Origin: CAYNLK01 sp964398055
Lineage (GTDB): Bacteria; Chloroflexota; Anaerolineae; 4572-78; J111
DNA: 11,701 nt
Reading direction: 5' to 3'
Assembly: GCA_964398055.1 (NCBI GenBank)
Contig: CAYNLK010000091.1
Span: 1 to 11,701, forward strand
Shown here: in pieces, positions 6,550 through 11,701 of the stretch
How positions within the stretch are numbered: the stretch's first letter is position 1
Layout of the letters: the number at the start of each line of letters is the position of its first letter
Made by a program: the position numbers and the translations under genes
Notes under the pieces: model-generated
What the model was told of the DNA's origin: nothing
Databases searched by the model: none
What the model saw: the letters and a program-made list of their open reading frames with translations, nothing else

Positions 6550-8043
6550 ATGACCCTGCGAGTTTACAACTATCTCAGTCGCCAGGAAGAAGAATTTATT
6601 CCTATCCATCCCGGCTTTGTTGGGATGTACGTTTGCGGTCCCACCGTTTATGGCGATGCCCACATTGGGCACGCCAAGGTCTATATCACCTTTGACGTGG
6701 TCCACCGCTACCTGGAATTTTTAGGTTACCGGGTCCGCTACGTGCAGAATATTACCGATGTCGGCCATCTGGTCGGCGATGGCGATGTGGGCGAAGACAA
6801 GATCGCCAAACAGGCCCGGCTGGAACGGATCGAGCCGATGGAGATTGTCGAAACCTATACCCGCCACTACTTCCGGGACATGGACTTATTGAACGTGATT
6901 CGCCCTGATATTTCGCCGCGGGCCAGCGGCCACGTGCCGGAACAGATCGAACTGGCCCAGCGGTTGATCGAGCAGGGGCACGCCTACGTTAGCAACGGCA
7001 ACGTCTACTTCTCTGTACCCAGTTGGCCCGGCTATGGCAAGCTCTCCCGGCGCAAAATTGATGAACTGGAAGAAGGCGCCCGGCTGGAAGTGTCGACCGA
7101 CAAGCAGGACCCGCGGGATTTTGCGGTATGGCGGGTGGCCGCCCCGGAACATCTGATGCAGTGGAATAGCCCCTGGGGGGCCGGCTTCCCCGGCTGGCAC
7201 GCCGAATGTACCGTGATGGCCCGCAAATACCTGGGGCTGCCCTTCGACATTCACGGCGGCGGTTTGGAAAACATCTTCCCCCACAATGAAAGCGAGATTG
7301 CCCAGAGCGAAGCCGCCTATGGCGACGGCTTCGCCCGCTACTGGCTGCTCAATAATATGGTTACCATCGACGGCAGCAAGATGGGCAAAAGCCTGGGCAA
7401 TTCGCTGACTATCCAGCAAGCCATCAGTGGCGATCATCCCCGCCTGTCGCAAGGCTACTCGCCGCTGGCTATTCGATTTTTTATCTTGAGCAGCCACTAT
7501 CGCCAGAATACCGATTTTTCGGACGAGGCCCTGAAAAGCGCCAGCCGAGGCTATGAGCGGTTGCTGGGCACGGTTAGCTTGGTGCGGCAGCAATTGGCCA
7601 AGGCGGCCGGCGACTCCCCTGATCCGGCCTTTGCCGAGGTTATTGAGCAGCACAAAGCTCGCTTTTTAGAGGCGATGGATAACGATTTTAACACGCCGCA
7701 GGCTCTTGCCGCCTTGTTCGATTTCAACAAGGCCGTCAATAGCTTGATCAATAGCGATCAGCCGGTGTCCCGGGCTACGCTAATCGCTATCGACCAAACC
7801 TATCGCACCCTGGGAGGCGATATTCTGGGTTTGATCCCGGTCGAACTGCGGACCAGCGCCGGCGCGGAAGCCATTTCAGCCGGTCTGGAAGAGGGTTTGA
7901 TTCAAATTTTGATCGACCTGCGGGCTGCCGCCCGCAAAAACAGAGATTTTGCCACAGCTGACGCCATTCGCAACCGGCTTACTGAGGTGGGGGTGGTGCT
8001 GGAAGACAGGCCGGATGGGACGGTGTGGAAGGTGAATCGATAA
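6550..8043 (+). CDS. cysS: Cysteinyl-tRNA synthetase
   Basis: The 497-residue class I synthetase charges tRNA-Cys with cysteine using ATP. Residues 38-41 are the HIGH motif. The zinc site that selects cysteine is complete (C29, C220, H245, E249, matching the spacing of the E. coli enzyme). The second ATP motif reads KMGKS (277-281) rather than the usual KMSKS. The DALR-type anticodon-stem domain and a short C-terminal domain follow. The length is slightly above the E. coli enzyme, within the family range. The ATG is 3 nt after the PIN-TRAM stop and has only a purine-rich stretch (GGAAAA) as ribosome-binding site, suggesting translational coupling. In many genomes rlmB follows cysS directly; here two restriction-modification genes intervene. 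Confidence 0.97.
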   Translation: MTLRVYNYLSRQEEEFIPIHPGFVGMYVCGPTVYGDAHIGHAKVYITFDVVHRYLEFLGYRVRYVQNITDVGHLVGDGDVGEDKIAKQARLERIEPMEIVETYTRHYFRDMDLLNVIRPDISPRASGHVPEQIELAQRLIEQGHAYVSNGNVYFSVPSWPGYGKLSRRKIDELEEGARLEVSTDKQDPRDFAVWRVAAPEHLMQWNSPWGAGFPGWHAECTVMARKYLGLPFDIHGGGLENIFPHNESEIAQSEAAYGDGFARYWLLNNMVTIDGSKMGKSLGNSLTIQQAISGDHPRLSQGYSPLAIRFFILSSHYRQNTDFSDEALKSASRGYERLLGTVSLVRQQLAKAAGDSPDPAFAEVIEQHKARFLEAMDNDFNTPQALAALFDFNKAVNSLINSDQPVSRATLIAIDQTYRTLGGDILGLIPVELRTSAGAEAISAGLEEGLIQILIDLRAAARKNRDFATADAIRNRLTEVGVVLEDRPDGTVWKVNR

Positions 8044-8045
8044 AA

Positions 8046-8051
8046 AATCAT
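8046..8051. repeat. AATCAT, left copy at restriction-modification junction
   Basis: AATCAT occurs 2 nt after the cysS stop and again at 10635-10640, overlapping the nuclease stop and the rlmB start. Joining across the two copies would put the rlmB ATG 6 nt after the cysS stop, a plausible ancestral junction. Six bases can match by chance in short AT-rich flanks. Confidence 0.35.
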
Positions 8052-8063
8052 ATAGGCTGATTT

Positions 8064-9128
8064 ATGAAGATAATTGGTGAAATACCGTATTTCTCAACTA
8101 ATCTTGGTAATGCCTATTTGGGCGACTCGCTCGTACTTCTCCCAAAAATTCCTGATAAGACAATTGACCTTATCTGCACATCGCCACCCTTTGCATTGCT
8201 TCGCCAAAAGGCATATGGGAATGTTCATGCTGATGAATATGTTAAGTGGTTTATGCAATTTGCAGGGGAGTTTGCACGTATACTTAAACCTAAAGGTTCA
8301 CTCATAGTGGACATCGGTGGAACTTGGGTAAAAGGATATCCAACTCGTAGTTTATATCACTATGAGTTAGTGCTTGAATTGTGCAAACCAATCGCTGAAG
8401 GTGGTAAAGGTTTTTACCTGGCGCAAGAACTTTACTGGTACAACCCGGCAAAACTGCCTACACCGGCAGAATGGGTCACTGTTCGTCGTGAAAGAGTCAA
8501 AGATGCGGTAAATACGGTTTGGTGGTTAAGTCTGGATCCGCATCCGAAGGCCAACAATCGTGGTGTACTCAAACCATATAGCGAGTCGCAAATTAAATTA
8601 ATGGAGCAAGGCTACAAGCCTAAAAAGCGCCCCTCAGAGCATGATATAAGTGATAAGTTTGACCGGGATAATAACGGGGCTATACCACCAAATATCATCG
8701 CTGACGAGGCAGAATACGCGGGAGCTATAGGTGAACCTGTTCCTGTTAATGTAATTGCCGCTTCCAACACATCTAGCAATGACCAATATTTGCGTCTGTG
8801 CCGAGAAAATGGGGTTCAACCTCATCCCGCCAGATTTCCTCGTGCATTACCTGAATTTGCAATTGGACTTTGCACTGAAGTTGGAGATGTTGTGCTTGAT
8901 CCATTTGCTGGAAGTAATATGACCGGGTTTGTGGCTGAAGCAATGGGACGAAAATGGATAGCTGTAGATCAGAGTGCAGAGTATTTGCGCGGGTCAATCT
9001 TTCGTTTCTTAGATGGCGGCACTGAAGATCTCCAAAACACTGTTGTACAGCAAACACTGTTTGATTTACCGCCAATTGAGCGACGAGCACGCCTTAAAGA
9101 AGAACCTGAAGATTATCAAACCGAATAG
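8064..9128 (+). CDS. DNA (cytosine-N4) methyltransferase, M.PvuII-like
   Basis: The 354-residue product is a beta-class DNA methyltransferase: catalytic motif IV TSPPF (39-43) comes before the AdoMet motif I DPFAGSN (279-285). The SPPF/Y form is characteristic of N4-cytosine enzymes. Several blocks match M.PvuII as I remember it: TSPPFAL with K-YGN just after, KDAVNTVWW (146-154), PSEHDI, the NNGAIPPN loop (203-210) and HPARFP (254-259). M.PvuII modifies CAGCTG, so a related target is plausible but unproven. About 20 extra residues (213-234) separate IPPN from SNTSSN compared with M.PvuII. AGG lies 8 nt before the ATG. The gene is visibly AT-richer than its neighbours (43% GC in bases 8101-8160 against 70% in 7141-7200 of cysS), a sign of transfer. 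It should protect host DNA from the nuclease encoded 14 nt downstream. Confidence 0.9.
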   Translation: MKIIGEIPYFSTNLGNAYLGDSLVLLPKIPDKTIDLICTSPPFALLRQKAYGNVHADEYVKWFMQFAGEFARILKPKGSLIVDIGGTWVKGYPTRSLYHYELVLELCKPIAEGGKGFYLAQELYWYNPAKLPTPAEWVTVRRERVKDAVNTVWWLSLDPHPKANNRGVLKPYSESQIKLMEQGYKPKKRPSEHDISDKFDRDNNGAIPPNIIADEAEYAGAIGEPVPVNVIAASNTSSNDQYLRLCRENGVQPHPARFPRALPEFAIGLCTEVGDVVLDPFAGSNMTGFVAEAMGRKWIAVDQSAEYLRGSIFRFLDGGTEDLQNTVVQQTLFDLPPIERRARLKEEPEDYQTE

Positions 9129-9142
9129 GAACCCGAACAAGG

Positions 9143-10636
9143 ATGGCTAAATCATCAGTACGTCGCTTTACCTATGGGGATCAATTTGACCCGAAGAAGT
9201 TTTCTCTTCCCGACATACTTGAATTGTGTGTAACCAACACCCCAGATCGCTACAAGCTACAAGGCGAGATAAGGTCTCGTTACTTTGAAGGGCATGGACA
9301 AAGCCCAAGCCAGCGAGATGAAAACTCGACCAAGATGGCAATGAACTGCGTTTTGTCCCTAAATGCTTATGAGTTAATTCAATTTGCGGATGGCGGTAAG
9401 ATTTACACGGTGACGAAGTTGGCTCAAGATTTACTGGCTTTGAAACCTGATACTGTAGCCATTCATCGTCAATTTGCGACTCATATTTTGACCAATCTCG
9501 AAGGCTTATTATTGGCGCGTATGATTGAAAATATTCGTGCCAGGGGCGAGCAAGTTACGCTTGAGTATTTGGGGGAAGAGTTCAATGACCTTGGTATAAA
9601 AATTCCACCTAACTCTACCTATATCAGTACAATGCGAGAGTGGTTGGCGCTAGCAGGTGTATTTCGTTCCACAGGCTATGAAGTTAACTGGGACGTAATT
9701 TATGATTTGTTGAAGGTTGATGCAGACATTATTGATGAGTTGTATGCGCTCTCACCGGAGCAAAAACACTTTTTGCTGTCTCTGGTGAGTCTTGGTGTTC
9801 AAGAATTTACACCGTCAAATAAGATTGCCAAACACACTCGTAGCGTTTACAAGATTCGTTTAACAACCAAGAATTTGGTTAAAGATATTCTTGAACCGTT
9901 GGAGCAGCTGGGTCTAATTGAAACCCAAAAGACCACGATTGGACGAGGAGCGAAACCTCACCTTGTAAAACTAACGGAAAAAGCCTGTAATGAGATTCTC
10001 CGGCCTCTAATTCAGAATCTAGCAAATGTTACTGAACTTACCTCGGCGGACCTGAATCGCTCATTTGCCAGCGTAGTCTCAGATTTGAATAACCCAGATA
10101 AGCACTCGCGTGGAATAGCTCTTGAGTTACTTGCTGTCTGGATAATCAGGCTTCTTGGTTTAAGATTCTCTCGCTGGCGTCTGCGTCACTGGCAAGCAAC
10201 AGGCGGCGGTGAGGTAGACGTATTGGCTGCATCTGACAAAATCATCTACAACCGCTGGCAGATTCAATGCAAGAATCAGCAAAGCCGGGTTGGTGTTGAT
10301 GTGATTGCCAAGGAAGTAGGCTTAACTTTTCTCACAAAGGCAGATATAGTAATGGTTATCACAACCAGTAAATTTGCGAGTGATGCCATAAATTATGCCA
10401 ATCAGGTGAACGATGTAAGCCGGTATTACGTAATTCTTTTGGAAGGGGAAGATATCCAACGAATTGTAGAAGATAAAACTCGAATCGTTGACATCTTGAA
10501 TATTAAGGCACGTCGAACTTTTGCCAAGCGCGAGTTGGGGATGACCGACTTAAGCGACGAATTTATTCAAGAGGATGAACAACCCGAAACAATTGAAGAG
10601 TTAGAAGCAGCTATAGCCAAGGCCGCAATTGAGTAA
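9143..10636 (+). CDS. Restriction endonuclease with Mrr-like PD-(D/E)XK domain
   Basis: The 497-residue product has an N-terminal half of about 300 residues that looks like one or two winged-helix modules (for example 65-100 and 225-285), probably for DNA recognition. The C-terminal catalytic domain (about 320-445) is Mrr-like: helix E328 (GIALELLAVWI), D359 in GGGEVDVLA, Q375 and K377 in IQCKNQ, then VGVDVIAKEVG and VMVITTSKFASDA. These make an E-D-QxK site for metal-dependent DNA cleavage. A charged tail (465-497) follows. Its place right after a methyltransferase argues for a Type II-like restriction enzyme rather than a Type IV enzyme that cuts modified DNA. It bears no resemblance to the small PvuII nuclease. 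The ATG at 9143 has a weak ribosome-binding site (AGGA 12 nt upstream, AAGG abutting), so coupling to the methyltransferase is likely. GC content is also low (47% in 9541-9600). Confidence 0.85.
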   Translation: MAKSSVRRFTYGDQFDPKKFSLPDILELCVTNTPDRYKLQGEIRSRYFEGHGQSPSQRDENSTKMAMNCVLSLNAYELIQFADGGKIYTVTKLAQDLLALKPDTVAIHRQFATHILTNLEGLLLARMIENIRARGEQVTLEYLGEEFNDLGIKIPPNSTYISTMREWLALAGVFRSTGYEVNWDVIYDLLKVDADIIDELYALSPEQKHFLLSLVSLGVQEFTPSNKIAKHTRSVYKIRLTTKNLVKDILEPLEQLGLIETQKTTIGRGAKPHLVKLTEKACNEILRPLIQNLANVTELTSADLNRSFASVVSDLNNPDKHSRGIALELLAVWIIRLLGLRFSRWRLRHWQATGGGEVDVLAASDKIIYNRWQIQCKNQQSRVGVDVIAKEVGLTFLTKADIVMVITTSKFASDAINYANQVNDVSRYYVILLEGEDIQRIVEDKTRIVDILNIKARRTFAKRELGMTDLSDEFIQEDEQPETIEELEAAIAKAAIE

Positions 10637-10640
10637 TCAT
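10635..10640. repeat. AATCAT, right copy at restriction-modification junction
   Basis: This is the partner of the copy at 8046-8051. It contains the last two bases of the nuclease stop codon and the first two of the rlmB start codon. Confidence 0.35.
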
Positions 10641-11388
10641 GCACGAAATCCTCTATGGTCGTAACGCTGCACGTGAATGCTTACGGGCGCGACGCCGTCA
10701 TATTCACCGGGTTCTGATTGCCCAAAATATCGAGCGGTCGGCCATCATTGACGACATCAAACGGTTAGCCGGCCAACTAAAAATTCCGGTGCAGGTTGTA
10801 GCTCGCCAGCAATTGGACAAAATAGGCCACGGCCACCAGGGGGTGGCGCTGGAAGTGGGCCGATATCCCACGGTTACCATCGAAGATATCCTGGCTCAGG
10901 CGGAGAAATTGAATGAACCGCCGTTTGTGGTGGCCTTTGATCACCTGGAGGACCCCCACAATCTGGGAGCAATTCTCCGCACCGCCGAAGCGGTCGGGGT
11001 GCATGGGGTCATCCTGCCGCAGCGACGGTCGGCCGGCATTACGCCGGCGGTGGTCAGCGCTTCGGCCGGGGCTACCGAGCATATCTGGCTGGCCGAGGTC
11101 TCTAATCTGGTGCAGAGCCTGAAAAAACTCAAACAAGCCGGTGTCTGGCTGGCCGGTATCGAGAAAACGACTAACGCCCAACCATACCATCAGACGGAGT
11201 TAAGCGGCCCGATTGCCCTGGTCATTGGGAGTGAGGGCCGGGGGTTGAGCCGGCTGGTTAAAGAAACGTGTGATTTTCTAGTAAAGCTGCCAATGCGGGG
11301 TAGGATTGAGTCGCTCAATGCTTCGGTCGCCTGTGGCTTGATATTGTATGAGGTGTGGCGAGCCAGAGCATTTCAGGGTTCAGATTAA
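10639..11388 (+). CDS. rlmB: 23S rRNA (guanosine-2'-O)-methyltransferase, SpoU/TrmH family
   Basis: The 249-residue product carries an N-terminal substrate-binding domain (1-75, with ILYGRNAARECL) and the knotted SPOUT methyltransferase domain. Motif 1 is DHLEDPHNLGAILRTAEA (101-118, with N108 and R114), motif 2 IGSEGRG (196-202, with E199) and motif 3 LPMRGRIESLNASVA (217-231). In E. coli RlmB methylates the ribose of G2251 in the peptidyl-transferase loop of 23S rRNA using AdoMet. Close relatives with other rRNA or tRNA targets exist, so the exact target is inferred. The ATG lies 2 nt after the nuclease stop, and no clear Shine-Dalgarno is visible, so translation probably depends on ribosomes leaving the nuclease gene. 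GC content returns to the high host level here (72% in 10981-11040). Confidence 0.92.
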   Translation: MHEILYGRNAARECLRARRRHIHRVLIAQNIERSAIIDDIKRLAGQLKIPVQVVARQQLDKIGHGHQGVALEVGRYPTVTIEDILAQAEKLNEPPFVVAFDHLEDPHNLGAILRTAEAVGVHGVILPQRRSAGITPAVVSASAGATEHIWLAEVSNLVQSLKKLKQAGVWLAGIEKTTNAQPYHQTELSGPIALVIGSEGRGLSRLVKETCDFLVKLPMRGRIESLNASVACGLILYEVWRARAFQGSD

Positions 11389-11425
11389 AGAAGTTTTTCA
11401 CACCCGCGATTTTTTCTAATCAGAT

Positions 11426-11454
11426 TTGACTCCTGAGGTGTTTCCCAGTATACT
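11426..11454 (+). promoter_or_regulatory. Promoter of tRNA-Tyr/tuf (TTGACT-17-TATACT)
   Basis: TTGACT (11426-11431) and TATACT (11449-11454) are 17 nt apart, close to consensus, as expected for a tRNA and elongation-factor unit. Transcription would start near 11461. Confidence 0.75.
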
Positions 11455-11466
11455 TTACATCTTGAT

Positions 11467-11489
11467 GCGGCGCTACTGCGCCGTCTTTT
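11467..11489 (+). terminator. GC-rich hairpin with T-run before tRNA-Tyr
   Basis: GCGGCGC (11467-11473) pairs with GCGCCGT (11478-11484) around the loop TACT, giving seven pairs with one G-T. It is followed by C and four T (11486-11489). It may end transcripts reading through from rlmB, or act as a 5' hairpin of the tRNA precursor, since it sits only a few bases after the predicted transcription start. Confidence 0.5.
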
Positions 11490-11502
11490 AAATTTAATAT
11501 CT

Positions 11503-11584
11503 GGAGGGGTGCCCGAGTGGTTAAAGGGGACTGACTGTAAATCAGTTGGCTACGCCTACGGTGGTTCGAATCCGCCCCCCTCCA
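11503..11584 (+). tRNA. trnY: tRNA-Tyr (anticodon GUA)
   Basis: The 82-nt gene folds as a class II tRNA. The acceptor stem is GGAGGGG (11503-11509) with CCCCTCC (11577-11583) and discriminator A at 11584. The anticodon stem is ACTGA/TCAGT around the loop CTGTAAA, with anticodon GTA at 11537-11539. A long variable arm follows, and the T arm is GGTGG-TTCGAAT-CCGCC. The long variable arm together with GUA is diagnostic of bacterial tRNA-Tyr. The 3' CCA is not encoded (CAC follows), so it must be added after transcription. Confidence 0.96.
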
Positions 11585-11594
11585 CACTTATCAC

Positions 11595-11627
11595 ACAAAC
11601 AGTGAGAGCCTCCTCACTGTTTGTTTT
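11595..11627 (+). terminator. Perfect 12-bp stem-loop between tRNA-Tyr and tuf
   Basis: ACAAACAGTGAG (11595-11606) pairs perfectly with CTCACTGTTTGT (11613-11624) around a 6-base loop, then TTT. It resembles an intrinsic terminator, though the T-run is short. It could set the ratio of tRNA to tuf mRNA, or mark the tRNA 3' processing region. Confidence 0.6.
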
Positions 11628-11663
11628 CGCAAATACCTTTATTCCATAAGGAGACCGAGGAAG

Positions 11664-11701
11664 ATGGCAAAAGAACAATTTGTACGGACGAAACCACACG
11701 T
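11664..11701 (+). CDS. tuf: Elongation factor Tu, N-terminal fragment (cut by window end)
   Basis: Only the first 13 codons are in the window. They read MAKEQFVRTKPHV, the conserved opening of bacterial EF-Tu, the GTPase that brings aminoacyl-tRNA to the ribosome. AAGGAGA (11648-11654) is a good ribosome-binding site. The position after a tRNA-Tyr gene fits the tRNA-tuf clusters known from many bacteria. Confidence 0.93.
   Translation, partial: MAKEQFVRTKPH

Noticed and set aside
6886..7653. 255-codon open frame on the minus strand opposite cysS
   Set aside because: It lies wholly opposite a clear cysS gene, has no family signature, and is what GC-rich antisense frames produce by chance.
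9143..10636. Type IV (modification-dependent) Mrr enzyme
   Set aside because: Mrr homology alone would suggest it, but close linkage to a DNA methyltransferase would then be self-destructive; a Type II-like role fits better.
1..11701. CRISPR array, insertion sequence or prophage genes
   Set aside because: I saw no spaced direct repeats, transposase, integrase or phage structural gene on either strand.

Overview
The window looks like a chromosomal stretch of a Chloroflexota bacterium (Anaerolineae-like). I infer this from the mix of genes: an ELWxTDGT-repeat secreted protein, a RimJ/RimL-like acetyltransferase beside a LmbE-type deacetylase, a PPOX/F420-type flavoprotein, and a radA - PIN/TRAM - cysS - rlmB - tRNA-Tyr - tuf run with GC-rich codons. 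No rRNA or other direct phylogenetic marker is present, so the phylum is an inference.

Layout. Positions 1-1122 hold an intergenic palindrome and a secreted repeat protein on the + strand. It converges on a two-gene minus-strand operon (2855 down to 1330): GNAT acetyltransferase, then PIG-L/LmbE deacetylase. Positions 2856-3338 hold no convincing gene, only two doubtful small ORFs and promoter-like motifs. A PPOX-family flavoprotein follows (3339-3734). A strong extended -10 promoter then drives radA (3894-5267). A second consensus promoter and a 5' leader with a terminator-like hairpin precede a membrane PIN-TRAM protein (YacL type) and cysS, which are 3 nt apart. The order radA - yacL - cysS - rlmB echoes the Bacillus radA-disA-yacL-...-cysS-...-rlmB cluster.

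The main point of interest lies between cysS and rlmB. Two AT-richer genes are inserted tightly: a beta-class DNA methyltransferase closely resembling M.PvuII (m4C type, TSPPF motif) and a 497-residue protein with an Mrr-like PD-(D/E)XK nuclease domain at its C-terminal end. Together they look like a complete two-gene Type II-like restriction-modification system. The nuclease is not the small PvuII-type enzyme, and no controller gene is visible. The cassette has no clear promoter of its own, sits 20 nt after cysS and ends 2 nt before the rlmB start codon. It therefore appears to be embedded in a housekeeping transcription unit. A 6-bp direct repeat (AATCAT) lies at each junction.

The right end has a consensus promoter, a short GC-rich hairpin, tRNA-Tyr(GUA), a perfect 12-bp stem-loop, and the first 13 codons of tuf (EF-Tu), cut by the window edge. 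Genes of unknown role are marked as such.
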